DNA of 64,000 nucleotides from Novosphingobium percolationis (GCF_020179425.1 NZ_JAILYM010000011.1:1-64000), one strand, 5' to 3'. Counted from the stretch's first letter, positions 18,289 to 26,671 are shown. The notes: generated from the sequence alone by a model not told the origin. A program made the numbers and translations.

Positions 18289-19628
18289 TTCGTGTTGCTC
18301 CTGACGTGAACGCCGTCGAGAAAGACGATCTCGACCTCGATGCCGGTCGGCATCTCGACGACGGGTTGGTATTGTTCGGCGCGTTCGATGAGGTACTTGC
18401 TCACCGTATCGGCGGCCTCGCCGGCGCCCTGGCCGATGCCGCCCGTGACAATGTCGGTCGGCGAAAGTGCCTGCCGCTTGCCATCGGCCCCGATCTGACC
18501 GGTGAAGATGCCGTTGGCATTGGCAGAGAAGCCCCGGCCAAAGCCGCCGACGATGCCGGCAAGGAGGGCTTGGCCAACCAGACTGCCTTCGCGGCTGACG
18601 ACACGGCCACGCACGCCCGACTTGCCGGCAAAGCTGATGAAGCCTTTGACCTCGCTCACCGCATAGCGGCCGCCCGGCTGCGCGCAGGTCATGCGCGCCA
18701 GCTTCACATAGACTTTCTCGCTGCTGAGATCGCCGCGGGCCGCGCCGTTGACGAGGCAGCCGGTGATGTCGGTCGTCAGCACCTTGCCGCCGCGCATGAC
18801 CGAGCGTGCCGGGCCGGTAATCCGCAGCACCACTGGGAGCGGATCGGTCTGGCTGGCGACACCGGTCGAGGCGTCGACCCCGACAATGACCCGCGCCGGC
18901 GCATAGCTGTTGGGCGGCAGGTAATCGGGGCTGTCCTGCAGCAGGAGCTGCGGGGCGGCGGTGTCGCCGGCCGGCTTCTTGGGTCCGGCACCGCCGGTCT
19001 CGAAGCTCATCAGGCTGACCTTGGCATCCGCTGACGGGCCATCGGCGGCCTGCCGATTTGCACCGGGCGCCGGGTTGCCAGCACCCGGAGTGACACCAGG
19101 GCCATAGGCTGGGGGCGGCATGACCGGTGCAGCCGATGCGCGCGAGGTCTGGTCGAGCTGTACCTTCAAGGCCGCGTTCTCTGCCGAGATCGCATCGATC
19201 GCGTGCTGACCGTCGGTGCGCATCTGCGCATTTTCGGCCTTGAGCGCGGCGAGCTGCTGCTCGAGCTCGGGGCGCGAAACCTGGCCTTCCTTGAGCGCCT
19301 TGATCTCGCGGTCCTGGGCATCGGCCCGGTTGCCGTAGGTCGCGACAAACTCGCGTTCGGACAGGTTGCGGTTGACGAGCCCGCCGGTGTCGATCGTCAC
19401 CGCTTCGCCGGAATCACCCGAGCCTTTGTCGTTGTCGCCGCTGAACAGGAACGTCGCGCCGCCAACGAGGGCGATGGCGCCGACACCAATGAGCAAAGCC
19501 TTCTGCCGCTGGGCAATCTGGCGATTGAGGTTACGGCGTCCGACTTCGCGCCGGCTCTCAGGGGTGGCGGCCACCTGGCCGTTGTCGGCTGCGGTTTCAC
19601 CGCCTGACCGTTCGGTTTCTTGTGCCAT
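18285..19628 (-). CDS. traB: TraB, VirB10-like T4SS core protein
   Basis: The product has 447 residues (F TraB has 475). A short cytoplasmic tail is followed by a transmembrane helix (about 45-62), a coiled-coil region (about 95-165, AALKAENAQMR), a Pro/Gly/Ala-rich linker, and the TrbI/VirB10 domain with SYAPARVIVGVDA and GFGRGFSANA. It spans both membranes in the core complex with TraK and TraV. It overlaps traK by one base (TAATG). Confidence 0.94.
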   Translation of the reverse strand: MAQETERSGGETAADNGQVAATPESRREVGRRNLNRQIAQRQKALLIGVGAIALVGGATFLFSGDNDKGSGDSGEAVTIDTGGLVNRNLSEREFVATYGNRADAQDREIKALKEGQVSRPELEQQLAALKAENAQMRTDGQHAIDAISAENAALKVQLDQTSRASAAPVMPPPAYGPGVTPGAGNPAPGANRQAADGPSADAKVSLMSFETGGAGPKKPAGDTAAPQLLLQDSPDYLPPNSYAPARVIVGVDASTGVASQTDPLPVVLRITGPARSVMRGGKVLTTDITGCLVNGAARGDLSSEKVYVKLARMTCAQPGGRYAVSEVKGFISFAGKSGVRGRVVSREGSLVGQALLAGIVGGFGRGFSANANGIFTGQIGADGKRQALSPTDIVTGGIGQGAGEAADTVSKYLIERAEQYQPVVEMPTGIEVEIVFLDGVHVRSNTK

Positions 19629-20368
19629 TACTCGAGCCCTCCCTTGCGGAAGACAAGGAAGGCGCTGGTCGTCTCGCCAGGGCGCAGCGCATCGCGGCCA
19701 TAGGCAAAGGCGATGGTTCCGGCCGGACCCTCCCGGTCGGCCGCAAGGTCAAGCGGCTCCTTGCCGAGGTTGCGTAAGACCAGGCGCTGCCCGACGAGCT
19801 CGGCACCGGAGTATTCCGCGACCAGCTGGACTTCGATCCCACCGGTCTTGCGGGGGAGCCCCAGTTCGGCGCGAGCCGAAAAGCCGGGAAGGACCGCATC
19901 CCCTGCCATGGCCTCGATCAGGCGGATCGCCGCCTCGTCGGGACCTGCCGCCTGCTCCCAGTCTTCGGCCTCGTGGGTCTTCAGCGCAGGGTTGGTGACG
20001 AAGATCTGGCTCGCCTCTTGGGCAGCCGTCCGGCACGCGAACTTGTAGACGTAGCCCGCCTTGCTCGTGGCAAAGAAGCCCACCCGGTCGGCGGCAAACT
20101 GCGGCGGGACCGAAATGTAAATGTCGCCGCGGACCGGCTCATGGGTCACAGTGAAATCGTTGTAGGGATATGCGCTGGCGATCTTCGAGACGTTGGCAAA
20201 GCCATCGTCGATGAGCGCAATGCGGGTCAGCTCGCCGCGCGAGAGCACGCAGTCGATCTTGGCGTTGTCGGCCGCTTCGACGAATTGGTCGGCAAAGGCC
20301 GGGGACACGCTGAACGCGAGGGCGCACAGGGCGGCGCCAAGCGCGGTCGTGGGGGTAAGATAGCTCAT
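19628..20368 (-). CDS. traK: TraK, VirB9-like T4SS core protein
   Basis: The product has 246 residues (F TraK has 242) with a clear signal peptide ending SPAFADQ. The remainder matches a TraK secretin-like periplasmic protein (TRIALIDDGFANV, NDFTVTHEP, GDIYISVP). It binds TraV and TraB in the outer-membrane core. It starts 8 bp after traE. Confidence 0.93.
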   Translation of the reverse strand: MSYLTPTTALGAALCALAFSVSPAFADQFVEAADNAKIDCVLSRGELTRIALIDDGFANVSKIASAYPYNDFTVTHEPVRGDIYISVPPQFAADRVGFFATSKAGYVYKFACRTAAQEASQIFVTNPALKTHEAEDWEQAAGPDEAAIRLIEAMAGDAVLPGFSARAELGLPRKTGGIEVQLVAEYSGAELVGQRLVLRNLGKEPLDLAADREGPAGTIAFAYGRDALRPGETTSAFLVFRKGGLE

Positions 20369-20376
20369 GGCCGTCT

Positions 20377-20940
20377 TCAGTCCTTCTGGCTTTGGTCTTG
20401 CAGCTGCTCGAAGCCGGTGAGCCCAAGGGCGAGGCCGTGCCGGCTCCAGCGGAACCGGAAGCTGCGATCGTTGCTGGCGATCACCTGCGCGCCGACGAAG
20501 GTCTTGAGCGTGCCGGTGACGGTCGAAGTGAGGGCGGCCGGGTCGACCTCCATCTTGCGGATGACGAAGACCTGGCTGATGTCCGAGCCGCGCTGCTCGT
20601 CGACGATCTTGACGAGCTCGGCCTTGAGGCGGCCGTGAGCGGCCGGATCGGCGAGCTTCAGGATCTCGGCCATCCAGTAGTCGAGGCCTTGCGGGCTCCG
20701 ATTGAGCAGCATCAGCGCAGTGTCGCGGGTGACGAGCTCGAGGTAGTGCGCGTCCGGTCCGGCGCTGGAGAGCGAGAGCCGTTCGCTGGTCACCGGGACC
20801 AGCACAACCTCCCGGTCCCGGGTTGCCGCTGCCCCCACGCTAAGCAGCGTGGTGACAGCCAGACCGCCGGCGACCAGAGCCAGCCAATTGCGCTGGCGCA
20901 GGTATTTCTGGGCCTCTTCGTATGCGAATTCTGCGCGCAT
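20377..20940 (-). CDS. traE: TraE, inner-membrane T4SS protein (VirB5/VirB8-position component)
   Basis: The product has 187 residues (F TraE has 188) with one N-terminal transmembrane helix (about 19-39). It carries the typical TraE pattern: the sequence AQKYLRQRN before the helix and RDTALMLLNRSPQGLDYW in the periplasmic domain. It has a structural role in the pilus assembly complex. It begins 12 bp after traL. Confidence 0.93.
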   Translation of the reverse strand: MRAEFAYEEAQKYLRQRNWLALVAGGLAVTTLLSVGAAATRDREVVLVPVTSERLSLSSAGPDAHYLELVTRDTALMLLNRSPQGLDYWMAEILKLADPAAHGRLKAELVKIVDEQRGSDISQVFVIRKMEVDPAALTSTVTGTLKTFVGAQVIASNDRSFRFRWSRHGLALGLTGFEQLQDQSQKD

Positions 20941-20952
20941 CGCTTGTCTCCC

Positions 20953-21240
20953 TCAGCCGGCCAGGAGGCGGCAATGGGAGGGCGGCGTGGCCTTCAGCCC
21001 GAGGAAACCCCCGGGCATGTACCAGTAGGCAGCATGCACCAGCGCCGAGCCCGCGTTTCCGGATTTCGCCTTCCGCAAGACGAACCAGGCCGCAAAGGCG
21101 AGAGCGATCCCGATGAAGATGTGCTGCGCCAGGATCCCCCAGGCAAAGGGGATCAACAGCCCCGCGAACTCGTCGATGGTCCAGAAGCCGATGAGCTCCG
21201 GATCGTCGAGCCGTTGGGGAACGAGGTACTTGTCGGCCAT
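20953..21240 (-). CDS. traL: TraL, small inner-membrane pilus assembly protein
   Basis: The product has 95 residues (F TraL has 91). It starts with VPQRLDDPELIGFWTIDE, the conserved TraL N-terminus, and then has hydrophobic segments at about 27-60. The family matches VirB3-type proteins, which place pilin and the ATPase at the membrane. It lies between traA and traE in the order seen in F. Confidence 0.92.
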   Translation of the reverse strand: MADKYLVPQRLDDPELIGFWTIDEFAGLLIPFAWGILAQHIFIGIALAFAAWFVLRKAKSGNAGSALVHAAYWYMPGGFLGLKATPPSHCRLLAG

Positions 21241-21274
21241 GATGCCGCCCTCCCGCCGTGACCGGATCCGCTGA

Positions 21275-21589
21275 TCAGATGACCGCGGTCACGACCGAGG
21301 TGACGATCGGCACGCCGGTGCCGACGCCGATGCCGACGCCCACCGGGACGGCGATCTGGCCGAGCGTGAAGCGACCCGAAGCGAGGCCGATGAGGCCACC
21401 CGCGAGGCTGAGCACGGTGATGATCTTGCCGCCCGAGCCCTCGAGAAAATCGGTGAACTTCACGAGAGCGGGATCGAAGGTGGTGTCGGCGCCGGCATAA
21501 GCCGCGCCGGCACCGGCGAGCGCCACCAGCGCGGGCAGGATGTAGTCCTTGAGCTGGGTACGCCGGGGAAGCTGGAGAGGGGTATTCAT
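21275..21589 (-). CDS. traA: TraA-like conjugative pilin precursor
   Basis: The product has 104 residues with a basic N-terminus, a leader that could be cleaved after AAYA (about residue 32), and two hydrophobic helices (about 55-70 and 80-103) separated by a short loop. This is the two-helix architecture of F-type pilins (F prepilin is 121 residues). It is the first gene of the tra operon and lies directly below the putative operator/LexA box. Assignment is by topology and position rather than strong sequence match. Confidence 0.8.
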   Translation of the reverse strand: MNTPLQLPRRTQLKDYILPALVALAGAGAAYAGADTTFDPALVKFTDFLEGSGGKIITVLSLAGGLIGLASGRFTLGQIAVPVGVGIGVGTGVPIVTSVVTAVI

Positions 21590-21615
21590 GAGGCAGGGCC
21601 TTTCGAGGATTGAAG

Positions 21616-21649
21616 GAACAGCAAGCGGCGAACCGTTCGCTGTCTGTTC
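21616..21649. promoter_or_regulatory. Compound palindrome upstream of traA (putative operator)
   Basis: Inner inverted repeat GCGAAC-c-GTTCGC (21628-21640) is nested within outer arms GAACAG (21616-21621) and CTGTTC (21644-21649). It lies 27-60 bp upstream of the traA start, where a repressor would block transcription. Candidate binders are the XRE-like protein encoded divergently, LexA (the right half also forms a LexA box), or both. The binder is inferred. Confidence 0.5.
21635..21649. promoter_or_regulatory. Putative LexA (SOS) box upstream of traA
   Basis: GTTC, seven bases, GTTC matches the known alphaproteobacterial LexA direct-repeat consensus GTTC-N7-GTTC exactly. The box lies 46-60 bp upstream of the traA start codon. 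LexA binding is inferred from the consensus. Confidence 0.5.
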
Positions 21650-21873
21650 TTCGTGATCCCTCGATGGGCCTGTAGGAAATCGCGACCGTCGTTCGAGGCC
21701 TGCCGACTAAGCAAAAAGCGACATCCACCGGTGTGTGAGCCGGGAATCGCGCTGCCTTGATCTCTTTGAGCGCCGATCTGGCCGAAGATCGCGCGAACCG
21801 GGCCGGAGTCTGCGCCGAAGCGGTCGGTCTCTGCGCGAATCGCTGAGCGCGACTGATTCGCGCCTTCCTCAAT

Positions 21874-21888
21874 GTTCCTTTTATGTTC
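21874..21888. promoter_or_regulatory. Putative LexA (SOS) box upstream of the XRE regulator gene
   Basis: A second exact GTTC-N7-GTTC match with an AT-rich spacer lies 73-87 bp upstream of the XRE-like start codon. It sits in the AT-rich stretch where a promoter would be expected. Confidence 0.5.
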
Positions 21889-21960
21889 TTTTCGTTTTCC
21901 TACAGCCTTCCTCTTCCGATAGCCGGTGAGTCGATCATTCAAGCCAGAGGAGAAACAGCA

Positions 21961-22449
21961 ATGATCGACATGGGCGTACTTGGTGAAAGCCAGACCCGGC
22001 GCGACCTCGCGCACCTTCTGCACACGGCGGTCGAACGGAGCGGTCGCAACCGCTGCGAAATCGCGCGTGAGGCAGACCTTCATAAAGACGCGCTACGCCG
22101 GACGCTGTGCGGCGAACGAAGCCCGAGCCTTGGCGAAGCGCTGCGCATCCTCGCCTCATCCGGCATGGCGCCGCACGCTCACCTGCTGCTGTTCTTGGGG
22201 GCCGGCGGCGACCAGGCAACCCGGTGGCTTCAGACCGACATCGCCCAATTCTTCGAGGAACTGGTCGGCGAACTTCCCTCCGCGCTCGAGCGCGTCCTTG
22301 GCAACCAGGTCCATGACGTGAAGCCCCGTTGGGCCAAGGGAACAGCCCACCGGGTGGCGAGGCTTCTTTCCGACCACATCGACGAGCTCGAACGCAAGGA
22401 TGCACTGCTGGGTGAAGGCGGTACGGGCTTCGGAGGGCGTCATGGCTGA
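21961..22449 (+). CDS. XRE/Cro-like helix-turn-helix regulator next to the tra operon
   Basis: The product has 162 residues from ATG 21961, which follows AGAGGAG with good spacing. An upstream in-frame start at 21883 lacks such a site. The N-terminal domain reads like an HTH: NRCEIAREADLHKDALRR (about 25-42), then a recognition-helix-like stretch SPSLGEALRILASSG. The C-terminal half is helical and of unknown function. Transcribed divergently from traA and overlapping the AlpA-like gene by 8 bp, it is a good candidate for the transfer repressor or activator. Confidence 0.7.
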   Translation: MIDMGVLGESQTRRDLAHLLHTAVERSGRNRCEIAREADLHKDALRRTLCGERSPSLGEALRILASSGMAPHAHLLLFLGAGGDQATRWLQTDIAQFFEELVGELPSALERVLGNQVHDVKPRWAKGTAHRVARLLSDHIDELERKDALLGEGGTGFGGRHG

Positions 22450-22660
22450 AACAGAACCATTGGCTTCAACTGAGCAACGCCGAATCACCCGTCTCATCCG
22501 GCTAAAGGAGGTCCAACATCGCGTCGGTCTCGGCCGATCCACGATCTACCGGTGGATGGCTGAAGGGAAGTTCCCGAAACCGGTTCAGCTGGGTGGATAT
22601 GCCGTCGCGTGGGCGCAAGAGGACATCGACGATTGGATCTGCAATAAACGCGAAATCTGA
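22442..22660 (+). CDS. AlpA-family DNA-binding protein
   Basis: The product has 72 residues from ATG 22442. The segment RLKEVQHRVGLGRSTIYRWM, then FPKPVQLGG and WAQEDIDDWI, is the winged-helix AlpA/excisionase-type fold found in P4-like phages and integrative elements. AlpA proteins activate integrase genes or act as excision factors. Its coding start overlaps the end of the XRE gene by 8 bp, so the pair is co-translated. This hints that the conjugation module belongs to an integrative element or a plasmid of that ancestry. Confidence 0.85.
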   Translation: MAETEPLASTEQRRITRLIRLKEVQHRVGLGRSTIYRWMAEGKFPKPVQLGGYAVAWAQEDIDDWICNKREI

Positions 22661-22674
22661 TTCTGAAGGCCCCC

Positions 22675-23471
22675 ATGTCACTGACGATATTCAAGGAATT
22701 CGCTCCGGTGCTCGCCCAGCTCAGCGATGCCGAAATCAACCATCCGCAATCTGATCCAAAATTGCAGATGGCTGGCGAACGCATCGGCGCGCGCCATGTA
22801 GAGATGATTTACGCTCCTTTCGATCACATCAACCCGTCGGCCCGCGTCGTTATCATTGGTATGATACCGGGCCGGTTTCAGGCCACCAATGCACTGCGCG
22901 CTGCGCGAACTGCATTGGTGCAAGGTCGACCAATCGAAGAGGCGGCGGCTGCCGCCAAGACTTTTGCCAGCTTCTCGGGCGAACCCATGCGGACCAACCT
23001 CATCCGCATGCTCGACGCCATCGGCCTTGCGAAATGGCTGGGACTGCCCTCCGCGGCCGCGCTATGGTCCGAACGGAATGACCTGGTCCACTTTACCTCG
23101 GCTCTTCGCTATCCGGTTTTCGTCGACGGACAGAATTGGTCTGGCACGCCCGATATGGTGAAGACACCAACTCTGCGTCATTGGTTGGAAGCTTACACTG
23201 GTCAGGAACTGCGCGCCTTGCCTGACGCTATCCTCGTGCCCCTTGGTCCAAAAGTTGCTACGGCGATGCAGGCCTTGGCGGCTCAAGGCCTACTCGACGA
23301 ACGGCGCATCTTGGTCGGTCGCCGCATCCCAGCGGGGCCAATGCCGAGAGAATTGCCTACTTCTTGGGCGACAAAGCAGCAGAGCGCTGCTCAGCCAAGA
23401 CCAACACCGCCACGATTTCGCAGGCCAAGGTTGACCTGCAGGCTCGAGTTCGCGCTTTCACCAATGCCTGA
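22675..23471 (+). pseudogene. Uracil-DNA glycosylase-superfamily-like gene with a frameshift
   Basis: The frame opens at ATG 22675 after a GAAGG site and reads IIGMIPG (about residues 59-65, matching the UDG motif 1 region) and LVPLGPKV. At about 23314-23321 the sense frame is lost. In the +1 frame the sequence continues as SPHPSGANAERIAYFLG, the typical motif 3 (HPSG), and ends at TGA 23469-23471. Restoring one base after GGTCGG would give a single protein of about 265 residues. The unshifted frame runs on to 23730 as Pro/Arg-rich nonsense and crosses the neighbouring antisense gene. The family call rests on the motifs; true enzymatic activity is unknown. Confidence 0.6.
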
Positions 23472-23504
23472 GCATGCCATCAGTGCGATCGCTCACAAAA
23501 AACG

Positions 23505-24965
23505 TTATAATACTGACGCTTCATTCGGGCCGGATGAGACCCGCACGGCACGCCAACCGATCTTGCCGGTCTTGCCGGTCTTGCCGGTCTTGCCGGTCTT
23601 TTCCGCGCGTCTAACCGCAAGGCAAGAAACGTCGTATTTTTGCCCTGTAGCGAAAATCACTGCCAAATCAGGCGGTACGAAAATGTCATCCCGGGGAGTG
23701 CGGATGAAGGCGAAGGACTTGCCTTCGTGACGCTCCAATCGCCCCGACATTGTTTCGCACAAGCCCGGCAATTCGACAGCTTGTGAGGACCGCCAGTCCA
23801 ACGGTGGACCGTCGGGTTCTGCGCGCCCCACTTCCAAAGTTGTCCCTGCTACGAGGTCGGCAATCTGGGGGAACCTGGCGTGTTTCAGCGCAATTCCCGA
23901 ATTTACGCCCGTGGCAATATAGCTGAGCGCCTTGTCCTTGTTAACGTGATCAACGACCCCTTGGACATAGGTAAGGCTCTTGCGATCCAAACTGCGAAGA
24001 AGTGCCGTTGCCGCCGAACTCGCATCGGGCAAATCTTGCATGCTGCCATCGCCATTGATGCGCGAAAACCACTCGCTGCTTGCTGACTGCTGCAGTTCCT
24101 GGGGGATCTTGTACCCTGACTGTTCGCGGTATTTAAGCGCAAGCGATGTTTGGCGGGCAGCTTCGGCGTAGCGCTTTGCCAACGCAAGTCGATGGGCGAG
24201 ATGGATGCGAATTTTCGCCACCTCTTGCTCTTCTCTTGCGAGTTGAGTGGCGTACACAAAACAGATCAACGCATCGTCGGGCCGTGACTTCTCGAGTATC
24301 TCGCCGAGCAAGGCCCAGGTCTAAGCGGCGCGGGACTGGCGCCGTAAGACCGGTGCCAAGCGCTTGATCGCAAGTTCATCTTCTCCGCGAGCCAGGTGAG
24401 CTTTGCTCTGGTAGTAATTTAGCCACTGATCGCTGGGATTTTCGACTAATGATTTGTCGAGAATGCCCAATCCCCAGTCAATCAACTCGGAAGACGATTG
24501 ACCATCGGCAAGACGTGCTGCAGCTTCTCTGCAGATCGCACGTCGGAAGCGCTGTTCCAGGCTGTCGATTGTTTTGCCTTTGTCATTGACGAACGGCTGC
24601 CGATCATCATCGGAAAAATCATCTGTCCCGGCCCAACGCGCAAATCCGAGAAACTCGCGCCAGTCCTTCGAAACCTTGCCCGCCAGACGCAGCATCTGGG
24701 AAAAGGCGGTATCGCGTCGCAGAAGGTCTGCGAACTTGACAAATTCCCGCATGGATGGCGTGAATTGGTTGTTCAATTCAGTGGCGGACAAATGACCTGT
24801 CTCGTAGCGCCCCACCACATCCTTCATCTGGTCATAGAGCACCCAGGCGTATGCGCGCAGAAACCAGACATCGCGAGCATTCGCTTCGTAATTTTGTCTG
24901 GCCACATCCAATGCCTCGGATGAACGCCCCTGCTTTCGCAGTTTAAAGATTGTGTCGGATGTCAT
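23505..24965 (-). pseudogene. TPR-like protein with a C-terminal cold-shock/S1-like domain, split by an in-frame amber codon
   Basis: One reading frame of about 487 codons runs from ATG 24965 to 23505 but has TAG at 24321-24323. The sequence continues in the same frame on both sides (LRRQSRAA, stop, TWALLGEILE), so a single-base change of Gln or Trp is the simplest cause. The part before the stop has TPR-like helical repeats (LDVARQNYEANARDVWFL; LVENPSDQWLNYYQSK). The C-terminus carries GRLERHEGKSFAFI and DDIFVPPDLA, resembling a cold-shock/S1-type OB-fold. Such TPR+CSD proteins occur in bacterial conflict loci. A 9-bp tandem repeat near the end encodes a Lys-Thr-Gly repeat. The start overlaps the upstream ORF stop by 4 bp. 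Confidence 0.6.
23562..23597. repeat. Tandem 9-bp repeat (CTTGCCGGT x4)
   Basis: Four exact, contiguous copies of CTTGCCGGT. They are in frame with the minus-strand gene and encode repeated Lys-Thr-Gly. Copy number could vary by slippage without a frameshift. Confidence 0.9.
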
Positions 24966-25330
24966 GGGTTGGTCGCTGCATCCGCTGACATCAGCCTCTG
25001 CACATCCTCGTAAAGCCCTTTGGTGCGGCCCGGACCGCCAACTTCCTGCGCGGCCGTCCAGGTCGACTTGCTGTTGAACGAAAAGTCGATATCCCCGCGT
25101 CGTGAAGCATCGGCAAAACTGACACGCAGACGATATGGAGATAATTCAACGCCGGTGCGTGCGATAGGCGACCCAGCCAGCGCACGGTCCATCAAGTCGA
25201 GGAACTTTTGGATGAATGCGTCCGGCCGGATGGCATCTTTCTTCCCGGCCACCTCGCCGAGAATGTCCAGCGCCTCACCGGCAAGGAGGCGGTCTGACAC
25301 CGACCCTGGAGCCTCCGGGCTTGTCGCCAA
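24962..25330 (-). CDS. Short ORF of unknown function, possibly a 5'-truncated gene
   Basis: The product has 122 residues reading from TTG 25330. It overlaps the next gene start by 4 bp (ATGA), so it was part of an operon with the TPR/CSD gene. The sequence contains DAFIQKFLDLMDRALAG and YRLRVSFADASRRGDIDFSFNSKSTW, with no family recognised. Its 5' end abuts the truncated Tn3 transposase. The TTG has no convincing ribosome binding site, so the original N-terminus may have been lost at the junction near 25315-25330. Confidence 0.5.
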   Translation of the reverse strand: MATSPEAPGSVSDRLLAGEALDILGEVAGKKDAIRPDAFIQKFLDLMDRALAGSPIARTGVELSPYRLRVSFADASRRGDIDFSFNSKSTWTAAQEVGGPGRTKGLYEDVQRLMSADAATNP

Positions 25331-26240
25331 AGATCGGCGATCCGGTAATCAATCATCCCCAAACCATCGTCGGTGAGACGCAAAAGTTGCAGTCGCAGGA
25401 AGCACGCCAGTTCGAGAATTTTGCGCTCACCGCGCATCCGCCTGAGCGTCGCGGGCTTGCGGTACAACATCGATCGCGCCTGAGCTTTCAGCATTCCGGT
25501 CGACAAGCCGAGGTCCAGCTTGTCGGCACCAAGCTTTTCAAGAAATCGATCTTCGCGATATGGTCGGCGAGGCCTTTGGTCTTACGAGAGGATGGGCCGT
25601 CTCGAAGCCATTCGAGCCGCGTTTTGCCGGTTGTTATCGTCTCCGACAGTCCCGGCAGCCAGGCCTTCGTCTGCTCCGCTCCGACTGCGGTCATGACGCC
25701 GGCCAACAGCCCCGCATCATGGTGGCGCCGGGCGGCTATTGCCGAACTCCTCAGTCGCCGCGAGGGAAGTTGGATATAGCGATGGTCAGCGATCCATGCA
25801 CGCGCAGCTCGTTCTAAGTCGTCCGCCAGGAATTTGTCGCCGGCCTCGCGTCGCAGATGGCCGTTTAGCGCGCGTTCGCCATGTTCGGTGAGGTCGCGCA
25901 AACCCAGAGCCCGCTTGGCCACCTCCTGGTGCTCAAAAAGGGTGCGCCGTCGACGATACAGCGCACGGATCGAAGCCAGGTGCGGCGGCGCAATTTCGAG
26001 TTCAGCGCCCAAATGAGCCAGCACACGCGTTGGAATCATCTCAACGGAATTGAGCGGCGTTCCGGCGAGCCGCAGGAAACCGATCTGCAGCGCCACGCCC
26101 AACCTGTACAATGGACGACGTCGGCGGTTGACAGTTCGCCGCTCATCCTCGGCGAACGAGAAGAAATGCGCAATTTCAGAATCGGTCAAGTCGTCTGGAA
26201 ACCGGTCCCCACCAAGATATTGTCGAAGTGGTGCGCCCAC
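25315..26240 (-). pseudogene. tnpA: Tn3-family transposase (DUF4158 N-terminal part), truncated and frameshifted
   Basis: The N-terminal 230 residues from 26240 read as a Tn3-family TnpA DUF4158 region: LTDSEIAHFFSFAEDE, LYRLGVALQIGFLRL, LAHLGAELEIAPP, ALYRRRRTLFEHQ. A one-base loss near 25540 shifts the frame. Sense continues as EKLGADKLDLGLSTGMLKAQ, then ELACFLRLQLLRLTDDGLG to about 25315, where similarity stops and the unknown ORF begins. About 300 of the roughly 1000 residues of a full TnpA remain, and the DDE catalytic domain is missing. Confidence 0.85.
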
Positions 26241-26671
26241 GACTCGATCCTCCTTAGGATGAGCCTACACACCGCAGGCAAAAGGTCGTAAAATCTGGCG
26301 GCCAATAAATATCAATGGCTTACTGATTTCTATCGATGTTAAATCTTATATTTCCGCAACTTGCTTAGTGGCACTTTTTGCACAATGGCTACGAGAACCC
26401 ATATTTGCGCCTCCGAAAAATTTGATCTCTTCATCACACACTCCGTATCCTGGACCTCCGTTCATAACTGGAATTTTCCAGCTCCGAACGGTCCAAGATT
26501 CCGGGTGCAGGTCAGCCGGCGGTGAACGCGCGGTAATCGCTGGCAATTACTAAGAATGAGTCTGTGCCTGCCTCAATCCGGTCCGGAACCGATCGGTCGC
26601 TTCGACCAGTTCGCTGACGCCACCGACTGCCTCGACAGGTTGCTCACAGCTTTTCCGGTTCTGCAGGAGCG
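26241..26671. other. Intergenic region with the Tn3 end; no gene seen
   Basis: These 431 bp lie between the transposase start and etfA. The only structure recognised is the terminal-repeat-like sequence at 26364-26400. The stretch 26280-26470 is clearly more AT-rich than the surroundings. No supported ORF was found. Confidence 0.5.
26364..26400. repeat. Putative Tn3-family terminal inverted repeat
   Basis: Read on the minus strand, these 37 bp begin GGGTTCTCGTAGCC, contain GTGCAAAAAGTG and end in CACTAAG. That is the general pattern of 37-38 bp Tn3-family ends, with GGGG at the outside and TAAG inside. It lies 123 bp upstream of the truncated TnpA start, as in transposons such as IS1071 whose tnpA starts near one end. 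The partner end was not found. Confidence 0.5.

Larger units (their letters stand above)
21590..21960. promoter_or_regulatory. Divergent control region between the tra operon and the XRE/AlpA regulators
   Basis: These 371 bp have no gene on either strand. They contain the compound palindrome at 21616-21649, two GTTC-N7-GTTC sites (21635-21649 and 21874-21888) and an AGAGGAG ribosome binding site before the XRE gene. No confident -35/-10 pair could be picked by eye. Conjugation genes and regulators diverge from here, so this is the likely decision point for transfer expression. Confidence 0.6.

Noticed and set aside
22406..22441. Longer start for the AlpA-like protein
   Set aside because: The extra residues are encoded within the XRE gene and are not part of the AlpA fold; ATG 22442 gives the usual length.
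23562..23597. CRISPR-like repetition
   Set aside because: The units are contiguous 9-mers without spacers and lie in a coding frame.
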